NCBI GenBank assembly: GCA_038528235.1
Contig: JBCBEX010000012.1
Coordinates: 1 to 64,000 of the forward strand
Direction: 5' to 3'
Length of the DNA stretch: 64,000 nucleotides
DNA from: JBCBEX01 sp038528235
GTDB lineage: Bacteria > Bacteroidota > Rhodothermia > Rhodothermales > Rubricoccaceae
Below the pieces are notes generated by a model that did not search any database, had not been told where the DNA came from, and worked only from the letters and a program-made list of their open reading frames with translations. Shown one piece after another: positions 45,558-54,009 of this stretch. Within the stretch, counting starts at the first letter, position 1. Each line of letters starts with the position of its first letter. The translations under genes and the position numbers were made by a program.

Positions 45558-45611
45558 AAAGATGGGAGTGGGACGCTAACCTGGAGACTTGGTATCATCC
45601 ACCACCATTCC

Positions 45612-45962
45612 ATGCTGCCGATTTCCTACAACGGGCGCCAGTTCCGCACCGTCTCGAACGCCCCAAACGGCGAGGTCAGCGACGCGACGCGCTTCGAGTA
45701 CCGCCAGCGCGGCGATGTCGTGTGGGCGACCTACGAGGGCGGCGGCATCCGCTTCGGTACGCTTGTCGCTTCGGTGGACGATGATGGCGTCTTGGACATG
45801 CGGTATGCGCACGTCAACACGAAGGGCGACATGATGACCGGCACATGCCGTTCGACGCCCGAGGTCCTACCCGACGGACGCCTGCGGCTGCATGAGCGCT
45901 GGCAGTGGACGTCCGGGGACGAGAGCGCGGGCACGTCGGTTGTCGAGGAGATCGCGCCGTAG
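45612..45962 (+). CDS. Small protein of the family annotated 'n-acetylglutamate synthase'
   Basis: A 116-residue single-domain protein starting MLPISYNGRQFRTVSNAPNGEVS, then VVWATYEGGGIRFGTLVASVDDDGVLDMRYAHVNTKGDMMTG and ending LRLHERWQWTSGDESAGTSVVEE. The whole looks like a beta-barrel or roll of repeating strands. Members of this family are often labelled n-acetylglutamate synthase, but they have no GNAT or amino-acid kinase domain, so the name is probably wrong; I would not assign that activity. ATG 45612 is the conserved start; the upstream in-frame part lies inside an interspersed repeat. Confidence 0.85.
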   Translation: MLPISYNGRQFRTVSNAPNGEVSDATRFEYRQRGDVVWATYEGGGIRFGTLVASVDDDGVLDMRYAHVNTKGDMMTGTCRSTPEVLPDGRLRLHERWQWTSGDESAGTSVVEEIAP

Positions 45963-45965
45963 CGG

Positions 45966-46379
45966 TCACCCCGTGTCCAGCGGGAGCAACCGGGAGTCGG
46001 CCAGCGCGGCGGTGCGGTGTCCTGCACCCGCGAGGTAGTCTGGGTCCTGCGCAAGCCCGAGGAACGCATTCACGCTCGGGTAGCGGACGACGAGCACCGC
46101 ATCCCACGTGGGGCCGTCGGGCCCGATCAGGAACGCCTCGCCGCGTCCATGGACGATGACCTCCGCGCCGTACTTGGCGATAAAGGGCCGCGTGTGGCGG
46201 AGGTACACCGCGTACGCCTCGCCCCCAGAGATCGGAGACGGCGGCGCGAGATCGGGGTGCGCCTCGTAGCCCGCCGTCTCGCGAAACCGCAGCAGGTTCA
46301 GCATGACGACCGGAGCCGCGTGGGCGCGCTGGAGAAACGCCGCGATGGCGTCGGGGCGCGGGTCGATGTAGGCGCTCAT
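45966..46379 (-). CDS. DUF1330 domain protein
   Basis: A 137-residue protein of the ferredoxin-like DUF1330 family. Visible features are PVVMLNLLRFRETAGY near the start, ISGGEAYAVYLRHTRPFIAKYGAEVIVHG in the centre and WDAVLVVRYPSVNAFLGLAQDPDYLAGAGHRTAALADSRLLPL at the end. The family dimerises with a small-molecule pocket; no catalytic role is known to me. It converges with the preceding gene, only three bases from its stop codon. Confidence 0.85.
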   Translation of the reverse strand: MSAYIDPRPDAIAAFLQRAHAAPVVMLNLLRFRETAGYEAHPDLAPPSPISGGEAYAVYLRHTRPFIAKYGAEVIVHGRGEAFLIGPDGPTWDAVLVVRYPSVNAFLGLAQDPDYLAGAGHRTAALADSRLLPLDTG

Positions 46380-46436
46380 GCGGGATTTAGAGACAAGGTG
46401 GCGGAGAAGCAAAGGCGGAGCGGGTTGTCCAGATGT

Positions 46437-46970
46437 CTACCACAACGCCGGGTCGCTCAGCGCGGCCACGCATGTCAGCGTCCCAGCGGACGGGAGCGCG
46501 TTGAGAGCGACCAGCGCCCTCGCCTGCCAACCGAGCGGGTAGGCGAGCGGATACGGTGCCGCGTAGTCTTCGGCCAGCTTCGCGTCGAAGCCAAAGCGGC
46601 CGTAGTAGGCGGGGTCGCCGTAGACAAACACGAGGGCGACGCCACGCTCGGTCAGGTGGGCGAGACCCGTTTCGATGAGCCGACTGCCGAGGCGCTGCCG
46701 CTGCACGTCGGGGTGCACGGCGAGGGGCGACAGGATGTAACCGCGACCTGGCTCGCCGTCGCCGATAGTGACCGGGCTGAACGCGATATGGCCGACGATC
46801 ACGCTGTCGACCTCGGCTGTGAGCGTCAGCGTTGCGGGCGTCGTTGTCTCTGCGAGCAACGCAGCCGACAGCGCAGCAATGGTCTCGCGTTCGGCTTCGG
46901 GAAACGCGGCGAGGTGCAGCGCGCGGATGCCCGCCTCGTCGTGGAGTGTCGCGGATCGAAGCTGCGCCAT
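46437..46970 (-). CDS. GNAT family N-acetyltransferase (YhbS-like)
   Basis: A 177-residue acetyl-CoA-dependent transferase. Motif A, LSPLAVHPDVQRQRLGSRLIETGL (about 80-103), holds the Q/RxxGxG/A pyrophosphate loop as QRQRLGS. Motif B, VFVYGDPAYYGRFGFDAK (115-131), is the YhbS-type signature. The target (amine, tRNA or small molecule) is not identifiable. Divergent spacing and a 20-base distance to the downstream aldo/keto reductase suggest co-transcription with it. Confidence 0.93.
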   Translation of the reverse strand: MAQLRSATLHDEAGIRALHLAAFPEAERETIAALSAALLAETTTPATLTLTAEVDSVIVGHIAFSPVTIGDGEPGRGYILSPLAVHPDVQRQRLGSRLIETGLAHLTERGVALVFVYGDPAYYGRFGFDAKLAEDYAAPYPLAYPLGWQARALVALNALPSAGTLTCVAALSDPALW

Positions 46971-46990
46971 GGGGATCAGTCAGGCGCGGC

Positions 46991-47968
46991 TCAGTAGGGG
47001 CCTCGGATGTGGTCGTGGACGTGCTCGTCGTAGAATCCGCGCAGGCGTTTGTGCAGGGCGTCGGACAGAGGCGGCAGCGACGAGATGCGCGCGTTGGCCT
47101 CGGCCTGGGCGGGCGAACTCGCGCCAGGGATCACGACCGATACGGCCTCGTGGTCGAGGACCCACCGCAGCGCCATCTCGACCATTGAGAACCCTTCGGG
47201 CACGACCTCGCGGAGTTGCCCCGAGAGCGCAACACCTCGCTCGTAGGGCAGCCCTGCGAACGTCTCGCCGACGTTGAACGCCTGCCCGTCGCGGTTGAAC
47301 GCACGGTGGTCGTCCTTCCGAAATACGGTGTCTGTGGTCAGCTTGCCCGTGAGCAATCCGCTCGCCAGCGGCAGCCGGACGATGATCCCGACGCCCTGCT
47401 CGGAGGCACGGTCGAACAGTTCGCGCGCAGGCTTCTGCCGGAAGATGTTGAAGATGACCTGCAGCGAGGTCAGCCCCTCCTGCTCCAGGCACAGCAGTCC
47501 CTCCTCCACCGACTCGACGCTCGCGCCGAACGCTGCGATCAGCCCGTCGTCGCGCTGGCGGCGGAGCCAATCGAACACATGACCCACGCGCAGCACCTCG
47601 GTGGGCACGCAGTGGAGTTGCGTCAGGTCGATCGTTTCGACGCCGAGGCGGTCCCGCGAGCGCTCGGTGGCGGCGCTCAGGCCGTCTTCGGTGTACTTAT
47701 CGGGAAACAGTTCGCCCGTCCGCCCGAGCTTGGTCGCGACGACGATGTCGGGGTGCGTCGCGCGGAAGCGCCCGACGGACTGCTCGCTCGCGCCGTTGCC
47801 ATAGACATCGGCCGTGTCGAAGAAGCGGACACCGTGGGCGTACGAGGCAGCGAGAATCTGCTGCGCGATGGCATCGTCCCAGGGACGGCCCCAGCCGCCA
47901 CCGAGTTGCCAGCAACCCAGACCGCACTCGGTGACGGGATCGAGGCGACCGAGCGGTCTCTTTTTCAT
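46991..47968 (-). CDS. Aldo/keto reductase
   Basis: A 325-residue NADPH-dependent oxidoreductase of the TIM-barrel AKR family. The catalytic tetrad is complete: Asp51 and Tyr56 in FFDTADVYGNG, Lys80 in VVATKLG, and His119 in LTQLHCV. C-terminal VSVVIPGASSPAQAEANARI forms the cofactor-binding loop. Reaction: reduction of an aldehyde or ketone; the substrate is not specified. The GNAT gene lies 20 bases downstream. Its own upstream gap of 331 bases carries an interspersed element. Confidence 0.93.
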   Translation of the reverse strand: MKKRPLGRLDPVTECGLGCWQLGGGWGRPWDDAIAQQILAASYAHGVRFFDTADVYGNGASEQSVGRFRATHPDIVVATKLGRTGELFPDKYTEDGLSAATERSRDRLGVETIDLTQLHCVPTEVLRVGHVFDWLRRQRDDGLIAAFGASVESVEEGLLCLEQEGLTSLQVIFNIFRQKPARELFDRASEQGVGIIVRLPLASGLLTGKLTTDTVFRKDDHRAFNRDGQAFNVGETFAGLPYERGVALSGQLREVVPEGFSMVEMALRWVLDHEAVSVVIPGASSPAQAEANARISSLPPLSDALHKRLRGFYDEHVHDHIRGPY

Positions 47969-48067
47969 TGGGGTGAGTTTGGCTAAGTAAGGGAGGGTGT
48001 CCTGATTCCGCAGCCCGTACGATTATGAGGCTACCAAGGGGAGATACTCATAGAGCGCGCTCTTCTT

Positions 48068-48214
48068 GTCATCCTGAGCGGCATTCGCGGAGCGAATGAA
48101 GCCGAAGAGCCTGCCCTCGCGAACGCGGGGGATCTCCGTCGTATCTCGTCGCGGAGACGCGACCTGGATGCTGACCCGGAGGTTCTTCGAATCGCCACGC
48201 TCGCTCAGAATGAC
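48068..48214. repeat. GTCAT-ended palindromic interspersed element, copy 3 (MITE-like)
   Basis: Termini GTCATCCTGAGCG (48068-48080) and CGCTCAGAATGAC (48202-48214) are 13-base inverted repeats with one mismatch, enclosing 121 bases without a gene. It fills most of the 331-base gap 47969-48299, which otherwise has only the hairpin at 48231. Confidence 0.75.
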
Positions 48215-48230
48215 AACAATCTGTGAACGC

Positions 48231-48271
48231 CTCTCCGCCTGGGCCAGGACACGCTCAGCCTAGGCGGAGAG
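48231..48271 (-). terminator. Hairpin after the SDR gene
   Basis: CTCTCCGCCT (48231-48240) pairs perfectly with AGGCGGAGAG (48262-48271) across a 21-base loop. On the minus strand it lies 28 bases after the SDR stop codon, and a T-poor tail follows. Probable but not certain terminator. Confidence 0.5.
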
Positions 48272-48299
48272 CTACCGAGATTGTCGGCGCACCCGTTTT

Positions 48300-49172
48300 C
48301 TAGCCCTGCGGGCCGTCCCATTCCGCGACGCCCAATGCCTCAAGGCCGCCCTTGCGGATCGGGTCGGTGGCGTCGTTGAGGGCCTGGAAGCCGAAGTCGA
48401 GCCCGGCGATGGTGCGGAGCGGCCGCTCGCCGTGCGGCATGTCGATGAGCTGGCTGAAGATGTCGACCACGATGTGCGCGTCGGTCGGGGCCTCGCCGTT
48501 GGCGAACAGGTCGCGCACGGTGCCTTCGAAGCCCTGGAAAAACTCGCCGACGTGCCCGTAGGCTGCCATCACCTCTTGGCGCGAGCCCTGCTTCATGTTC
48601 TCGAAGAAGCTCGTCTCAAATGGCCCTGGCTCAACGAGGACCACGTCGATGCCGAGCGGCGCGAGCTCGTAGCGCATCGCTTCGCTCAGGCCTTCGAGAC
48701 CCCACTTGCTGGCGTTGTAGACGCCGAAGCCCGGGAACGCGGCGCGACCGGCCGTGGAGCTCACCTGGATGATGAGGCCGTCGCCCTGCGCGCGCATGCC
48801 GGGTAGGACCGCGTTAGCCACACGCGCCGTGCCCACGATGTTGAGGTCGAGCTGCGCGAGGAACTCGTCGGCGGTGAAGGACTCGACGGGGCCGCCGTAG
48901 CCGTAGCCCGCGTTGTTGATGAGCACGTCCACGCCGTCCATCTCGCTCACGGCCTGCTGCACGCTGTCGTCGGAGGTGACGTCCATCTCGTGGACAGAGA
49001 TCGAGACGCCCTCAGCGGCGGCGAAGTCGCGAAGCTCCTGTGCCTTGGCAGCGTTGCGCGTGTCCACGGCGCGCATGGTGGCGTAGACGTGGTGGCCTTT
49101 CTGGGCGAGCGTCTTTGCGGCGTCGAGACCAAAGCCGCTGCTGCATCCAGTGATGAGGATCTTCTTCGACAT
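48300..49172 (-). CDS. SDR-family oxidoreductase
   Basis: A 290-residue short-chain dehydrogenase/reductase. The Rossmann nucleotide site GCSSGFG is at 9-15, NNAG at 86-89, and the catalytic Ser139, Tyr152 and Lys156 (YNASK) form the active site. Length suggests a classical SDR with a C-terminal extension. The substrate cannot be read. It is isolated between two repeat-bearing gaps, so it is probably monocistronic. Confidence 0.92.
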   Translation of the reverse strand: MSKKILITGCSSGFGLDAAKTLAQKGHHVYATMRAVDTRNAAKAQELRDFAAAEGVSISVHEMDVTSDDSVQQAVSEMDGVDVLINNAGYGYGGPVESFTADEFLAQLDLNIVGTARVANAVLPGMRAQGDGLIIQVSSTAGRAAFPGFGVYNASKWGLEGLSEAMRYELAPLGIDVVLVEPGPFETSFFENMKQGSRQEVMAAYGHVGEFFQGFEGTVRDLFANGEAPTDAHIVVDIFSQLIDMPHGERPLRTIAGLDFGFQALNDATDPIRKGGLEALGVAEWDGPQG

Positions 49173-49406
49173 AGGTGTTTCTGGCAGAAGGTTGGGGAGA
49201 ACTAATGCGGTCTGTGCCCCCGACGCAGGTGTGACGTTGCCACCCGCAGGGGGACGGATTCCATAGGCCTATGCGGTGGCGCTTCCCGTCAACGCCGACC
49301 GCTCCCGGACCACGCCCACGCAGCGCCGGGGTTTCGCGTCGCGTCGCGAATCGAACGCCCGACGCCTCACACCAGCCCGCTAGGTTATTAGCTCACCTAC
49401 ACCTTG

Positions 49407-49473
49407 GTCATCCCGGACTTGATCCGGGATCCATACAATGCACCGCATGGGTCCCCGCGTTCGCGGGGGTGAC
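49407..49473. repeat. GTCAT-ended palindromic interspersed element, copy 4
   Basis: GTCATCCCGGACTTGATCC at the left and CGCGGGGGTGAC at the right, a 67-base segment with internal GC hairpins (CGCGTTCGCG). It is in reverse orientation relative to copy 2 and shares about 40 bases of flank (49474-49513). The rest of the 340-base gap 49173-49512 has no recognised gene. Confidence 0.7.
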
Positions 49474-49512
49474 TCTGTGGGTGGTATGAAGCATCAACCC
49501 AGAGAACTGGTA

Positions 49513-50328
49513 TCACACCTCGATGACACCCTTGAGGTAGGGCTGCACGGAGCCGCCGATGAGCGTCCGCGGCACGCCTCCGCGCTCGATTAGCTCGCAG
49601 AAAAGCTCGCCGCCGCGCGCGGATGCCTGGTAGGCGTGCAGCGCCGTCTTGCCGAGGCGGTCGGCCCAGAGGGGGACGAGCGCGCAGTGGATCGAGCCGG
49701 TCACCGGGTCCTCGGTCATGGTGGTTCCCTCTTCGGGCGCGAGGTAGCGCGAGACGAAGTCGTAGTCCCGCCCTGGTGCCGTCGGGACGAAGCCGATCAT
49801 CTCGGAGCCGCGCATGAGATCGATCAACAAGCCGTAGTCTGGTTGCAGCGCGCGGACCTGTGCTTCGTCCTCGAACACCGCGTAGTAGTTGATGCCCGCC
49901 CGCAGGAACTCAGTCGGCCGCCCGCCCAGTCCAGCGACGATGCGGTCGGTCAGCGTGGCCGGTTCGGCGGCGTAGGCGGGGAAGTCCATCACGAGGCGGT
50001 CGCCGTCTCGGTAGACGAGTAGTTCGCCGCTCCGCGTGTGGAAGCGCAGGGGCGTGCGCTCCACGCCGAGGTGGTGAAACAGCACGAAGCCCGTGGCGAG
50101 CGTCGCGTGGCCACAGAGTGGGATCTCGAAGCTGGGCGTGAACCAGCGCAGGCGGTAGCTACCGTCGGGATTCGCAGAGACGAAGGCGGTCTCAGCGAGG
50201 TTGTTCTCCGCCGCAATCGCCTGCAGCAGCGCGTCGTCCGGCCACGCTTCCAGCACGCACACCGCCGCCGGATTGCCCGCGAATTGCTGGCTAGCGAAGG
50301 CATCGACTTGGAAGAGCGGGATGCGCAT
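49513..50328 (-). CDS. PhzF family isomerase-like protein
   Basis: A 271-residue protein of the PhzF/diaminopimelate epimerase fold. N-terminal FQVDAFASQQFAGNPAAVCVL and ENNLAETAFV, the latter carrying the catalytic Glu46, are diagnostic, and CGHATLATGFVL and MTEDPVTGSIHCALVPLWA complete the two half-domains. The founding member isomerises a phenazine precursor, but genomes like this lack phenazine genes in view, so the true substrate is unknown. ATG 50328 gives the typical start. Confidence 0.93.
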   Translation of the reverse strand: MRIPLFQVDAFASQQFAGNPAAVCVLEAWPDDALLQAIAAENNLAETAFVSANPDGSYRLRWFTPSFEIPLCGHATLATGFVLFHHLGVERTPLRFHTRSGELLVYRDGDRLVMDFPAYAAEPATLTDRIVAGLGGRPTEFLRAGINYYAVFEDEAQVRALQPDYGLLIDLMRGSEMIGFVPTAPGRDYDFVSRYLAPEEGTTMTEDPVTGSIHCALVPLWADRLGKTALHAYQASARGGELFCELIERGGVPRTLIGGSVQPYLKGVIEV

Positions 50329-50388
50329 AGTGCTTCCAAGCTCGACACCCATCTAATAGCTCCGACTCCAAACTTGCCAACTTGATCC

Positions 50389-50916
50389 CTACACTAAACT
50401 CTCTATCTCATCCCGATAAACCCTACCCCTCTCTGACCATTCCTCTTTTTGATAATCGTAGGTATTCTCGTCAAACCATTTTTTGAGATCACTAATCTGA
50501 TCACTAGCGCTCCACTTCGAAGGAACCAATAGCTTTTCAAAGGCAACTATATACCACCAGTAAAATAAATTACCAAATAATTCAGGAATTAGATCTCTAT
50601 CCACTCTTTTATGCTTTACAGATAGCCAAAGTCTTTCATAGAATCCAATTAATTCCCAAGTTGAATTTCTTAGTATATCCTCATTTTCAGTATAATTGAG
50701 GTCATTGTATATTGTATTGGGATATTTCCTTACGAATTTCTCCGCATTACTACGAGCCCTCAGGATACGATCAGAGTGAAACTCCCTATGAAGCTCAAAT
50801 GTCAGTAATCTCCTTCCTCTATTGCGAGCGAGCACGTAAGCAACTGAAGCACCAAGGACTGCTCCACCCATACCACTGACCAAATTCAAGACTACCTCGA
50901 ACGATGCCGAATCCAT
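50389..50916 (-). CDS. AT-rich membrane-anchored protein of unknown function
   Basis: A 175-residue protein with one membrane helix near the start (residues ~8-28, NLVSGMGGAVLGASVAYVLA) and a cytoplasmic, mostly helical domain containing HREFHSDRILRARSNAEKFVRKYP and WELIGFYERLWLSVKHKRVDRDLIPELF. The organisation recalls DUF4760-like proteins, but I am not sure. Base composition is strikingly AT-rich compared with everything around it (codons such as TAT, AAA, TTA), pointing to recent transfer. The next gene lies 60 bases downstream on the same strand. Confidence 0.75.
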   Translation of the reverse strand: MDSASFEVVLNLVSGMGGAVLGASVAYVLARNRGRRLLTFELHREFHSDRILRARSNAEKFVRKYPNTIYNDLNYTENEDILRNSTWELIGFYERLWLSVKHKRVDRDLIPELFGNLFYWWYIVAFEKLLVPSKWSASDQISDLKKWFDENTYDYQKEEWSERGRVYRDEIESLV

Positions 50917-51191
50917 GTTTACGTACGCATCTCGACGAGACCCACTACTTGAATAGGCGGCTTTGCCTGCATGTAGCGCTAGCAACTAGAGACGAGCCGT
51001 AACCCGCCAGATTTCGCCAACACTATCCTTGCACGCAGCTTTACTAACGGCCTCACCTAGTATACGAAGCGTCTCCGTGCAGTACTACCAGATTGCTCGG
51101 CTACTTCACTCCTAACAAAAGGTGACGCTATGCGAGCTCAAGACTCAGCCGTACCCATCGTCTGAAGCTTGCAGGGCTGAATTTTGACACT
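50917..51191. other. Gap of mixed composition, no gene seen
   Basis: This 275-base stretch between the AT-rich gene and the DJ-1 gene has an intermediate GC level and no open frame of note. It could be the remaining edge of an imported segment. I see no repeat or tRNA at its ends. Confidence 0.4.
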
Positions 51192-51908
51192 TCAGGCCGC
51201 CTTGCCACGAACCCGCTGGATCGCCTGGCGCCAGAGGATTTTCGGAATCGAGACCACGTCGCGTGGATTCCGCGCGGCCACGAACGCCTCCCGCTTCGCG
51301 GTGCGATAGATCTCAGGCGACGCCTTCGAGGGGTGCCCGGCGTCCAGCGGCGGCTGCGGGTCGTACTCGATGGCGAGCTGCGTGACCTCGGCATGCGCCT
51401 GGCCGCACAGCTCCATGACGACGTCGAGCGCGAGGTCGATCCCGGCGGACACGCCCGCCGCCGTGATGATCTTCCCGGACCGGACGATGCGCTCGTCGCG
51501 GCGAGCGTCCACGCCGAAGCCTTTCAGCACGCTCTGCGCCGCCCAGTGCGTCGTGGCAGGACGCCCCTTCAGAATGCCCGCCGCTGCGAGCACCAGCGCT
51601 CCCGTGCACACCGAGAGCGTCAGGGTGCTCGATTGGTGGGCCGACTGCACCCAGTCAATCAGGGCGCGGTCCGCCATCGCCGTGGTCGTGTCCGCCGTAG
51701 ATCCAGGGATGAGGAACAGGTCGGGGGTCGGCGTCTCGGCGAACGAGTGGGTGGCTCCGAGCACCAGGACGCCGCTGTCGGTCACCACTGGACCGGGCGC
51801 GTTGCTGACGAACCGCAGATCCGCGTCGGGGATGGTACGCAGCACTTCGTACGGCCCGATTGCGTCCAGGGCCGTCATACCGTCGTACAGGACAATCGCT
51901 ATCTGCAT
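51192..51908 (-). CDS. DJ-1/PfpI family protein
   Basis: A 238-residue class-I glutamine amidotransferase-like protein. Start MQIAIVLYDGMTALDAIGPYEVL carries the family Glu21, and VCTGALVLAAAGILKGRPATTHW carries the nucleophile elbow with Cys101 and His121. Similar to isonitrile hydratase and AraC-partner proteins, but without a DNA-binding domain. It may be a glyoxalase III, hydratase or protease-like enzyme. Last gene of a three-gene minus-strand cluster with a hydrolase and an aldo/keto reductase (40-base and 31-base gaps). Confidence 0.9.
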   Translation of the reverse strand: MQIAIVLYDGMTALDAIGPYEVLRTIPDADLRFVSNAPGPVVTDSGVLVLGATHSFAETPTPDLFLIPGSTADTTTAMADRALIDWVQSAHQSSTLTLSVCTGALVLAAAGILKGRPATTHWAAQSVLKGFGVDARRDERIVRSGKIITAAGVSAGIDLALDVVMELCGQAHAEVTQLAIEYDPQPPLDAGHPSKASPEIYRTAKREAFVAARNPRDVVSIPKILWRQAIQRVRGKAA

Positions 51909-51948
51909 CGTTCTAGGGGGTGTCGTTCGGGGAGATTGCGGGGTCGAA

Positions 51949-52923
51949 TCACGCCGCCAGGAAAGCCGCGACATGCGGATGGACAGCCTCGGCAAACTCG
52001 TCGTAGACCAGCAGCTTTGCCCGGGGAATTGCGGTGAAGCCCGCGCACGCGGGGAAGGTTTCGGACATCGCTCGGCCTAGCTCGACGGGGAACGTCGGGT
52101 CGGCGGCCCCCCAGATGAGGCGAACGGGGAGGTCGAGCGTCGGGTGCAGGCGCGCGAAGTCGTCGATGCGGCCCCAGTCGAGGCCTTGGAGGTACTTCGC
52201 CAATCCGCGCGCCTTCGTCGGCGAGGCGATGACGGGGTCGAGGATGTAGCGCCTGAAGTCACCGTCGAGGAGCGCGGGGTCGGCGTAGCAGCCGCCGAAG
52301 CCCATCGCAGAGCGACGGAAGGCGCGGGCGCGGAAGAGTGGGGCGAAGAGCCGGTGCGCGCCGGGGACCCGCACCAGCTGGGCGTAGAACGGAATCCACG
52401 GCGGCCGGTGGCCGGGGATCTCGGTGTTGAAGAGCAGGAGGCGGTCGAGCCGCGCGCGGCCGGGAGCCTGCCCCGGACCGGATCCGGGGTCGGCAAGGTG
52501 CCGCGCGATAGACGCGCCGGTGTCGTGGGCGACCACAGCGTAGCGGTCGAGGCCGAGCCCGGTGGCCATCTCGGCGAGCGTCGCGGCCTGGCCGGGGAAC
52601 GAGAAGTCGGTGCGGGCGCTCCAGCGGCTCTCGCCCGTGCCAGGCAGGTCGATCACGATGCACGTGTAGGCGTCGCGCAGCCGGTAGGCGAGCGCGCGGT
52701 ACGTGAAGCCGTTGAACGGCCAGCCGTGCACGAACACGACGGGCGGGCCGGCGCCGAACCGGCGGTAGGCGACCTCGGCCCCCGAGGTGACCGCGTAGCG
52801 CACGGGCTGAGCGAGAAAGAACGCCGTCGCCTCAGCGCGCAGCGGGTCCGTGCCTGCGTTGTGGCCCGGTGTCTGGGTCGAGGTCGTAGGTACCATGAGT
52901 AGCCCCTCCGTTTGCCTTGCCAT
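51949..52923 (-). CDS. Alpha/beta hydrolase with Asp nucleophile
   Basis: A 324-residue alpha/beta hydrolase. The oxyanion stretch is HGWPF (66-70). The nucleophile elbow reads AHDTGAS with Asp134 where lipases have Ser, the pattern of haloalkane and fluoroacetate dehalogenases and epoxide hydrolases. Acid and His candidates lie in WGAADPTFPVEL and EFAEAVHPH near the end. The N-terminal ~35 residues may be a linker; ATG at 52896 is an alternative start. Cotranscribed with the DJ-1 and AKR genes. Substrate unknown, perhaps a xenobiotic. Confidence 0.88.
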   Translation of the reverse strand: MARQTEGLLMVPTTSTQTPGHNAGTDPLRAEATAFFLAQPVRYAVTSGAEVAYRRFGAGPPVVFVHGWPFNGFTYRALAYRLRDAYTCIVIDLPGTGESRWSARTDFSFPGQAATLAEMATGLGLDRYAVVAHDTGASIARHLADPGSGPGQAPGRARLDRLLLFNTEIPGHRPPWIPFYAQLVRVPGAHRLFAPLFRARAFRRSAMGFGGCYADPALLDGDFRRYILDPVIASPTKARGLAKYLQGLDWGRIDDFARLHPTLDLPVRLIWGAADPTFPVELGRAMSETFPACAGFTAIPRAKLLVYDEFAEAVHPHVAAFLAA

Positions 52924-52954
52924 GCAGAGCCATGCTACGCCGGTGCGCTGGACA

Positions 52955-53965
52955 CTACAAGGTGCGCTGGCCGTAGGTGTCGATCATCACGTAGGGATAC
53001 AGCTCCGGCAGCGCGCTGGCGGTGTCGAGCGCGGCGACCTCGTCGGGCGTGAGGTTGAGGGCCGCCGCGCCGAGGTTGTCGTCGAGCTGCGCCATCGTGC
53101 GGGCACCGAGGATGACGCTCGCCACCCATGGCTTCGCGCGGAGCCAGGCGAGGGCAACCTGCGCATAGCTCGCCCCGCGCGCCTCGGCGACCTCGCCCAC
53201 CGCGTCGAGCGTGTCCCAGTTGCGCCCCACGGAGCGGCGCTCCCACGACTCGGCCTGCTCCTCCGAGGCCGTCGCGATGCGGCCCTCCGTCGGGCGCTCG
53301 CCGCGTTGGTACTTGCCCGAGAGGAAGCCGCCGCCGAGCGGCCCCCACGGCACGAGTCCGATGCCCTCGGACACGAACAGGTCCTCGAACTCGTACTCGA
53401 TGTCGCGCTGGACGAGGCTGTATTGGTACTGCCCGGCGATGAAGCGATCCATGTGGCTGGCATCGCTGATGCTGAGCGCCTTCATGACCTGCCAGGCCTT
53501 GAAGTTCGAGACGCCGAGGTAGCGCACGTCGCCCTGACGGACGAGGTCGTCGAGCGCGCGCATCGTCTCGTCGAGCGGCGTGAAGGGGTCCCAGCAGTGG
53601 ACGTAGAGCACGTCGATCACGTCGGTGTCGAGGCGGCGCAGGCTCGCGTGGACGCCGTGCATGATGTGGTGGCGCGAGAGGCCCTGGTCGTTCTTGCCGG
53701 GGCCGGTCGGGAAGCGCACCTTCGTCGCGAGGATCACCTCGTCGCGGCGGTCCTTGATGGCCTGGCCGGTGATCTCCTCAGAGCGTCCCTGCGCGTAGCC
53801 GTCTGCCGTGTCGATGAAGTTGCCGCCCGCGTCGAGGAAGCGGTGGATCATGCGCGTGGCATCCTCAGGACCCGTGCTGCGCGGCCCGGCCTCGCCGAAG
53901 ATCATCGTGCCGAGGCACAGGTCGGAGACAAGGAGGCCGCTGTTGCCGAGGCGTCGAAATTGCAT
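52955..53965 (-). CDS. Aldo/keto reductase (YajO/Tas-like)
   Basis: A 336-residue NADPH-dependent reductase. The tetrad is Asp52 and Tyr57 in FIDTADGYAQG, Lys82 in ILATKVRFP and His123 in VLYVHCWDP. The C-terminal SVILGARTMAQLDDNLGAAAL loop binds cofactor. Belongs to the same superfamily as the gene at 46991 but differs in loop lengths, so they are not recent duplicates. First gene of the three-gene minus-strand cluster. Confidence 0.93.
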   Translation of the reverse strand: MQFRRLGNSGLLVSDLCLGTMIFGEAGPRSTGPEDATRMIHRFLDAGGNFIDTADGYAQGRSEEITGQAIKDRRDEVILATKVRFPTGPGKNDQGLSRHHIMHGVHASLRRLDTDVIDVLYVHCWDPFTPLDETMRALDDLVRQGDVRYLGVSNFKAWQVMKALSISDASHMDRFIAGQYQYSLVQRDIEYEFEDLFVSEGIGLVPWGPLGGGFLSGKYQRGERPTEGRIATASEEQAESWERRSVGRNWDTLDAVGEVAEARGASYAQVALAWLRAKPWVASVILGARTMAQLDDNLGAAALNLTPDEVAALDTASALPELYPYVMIDTYGQRTL

Positions 53966-54009
53966 AGAGGCGATGTAGCTATGGGGTGCTTTGGATACGA
54001 GAGGACAAG

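Noticed and set aside
45612..45962. N-acetylglutamate synthase activity for the 116-residue protein
   Set aside because: The family label exists but the sequence has neither a GNAT acetyltransferase motif nor an amino-acid kinase domain.
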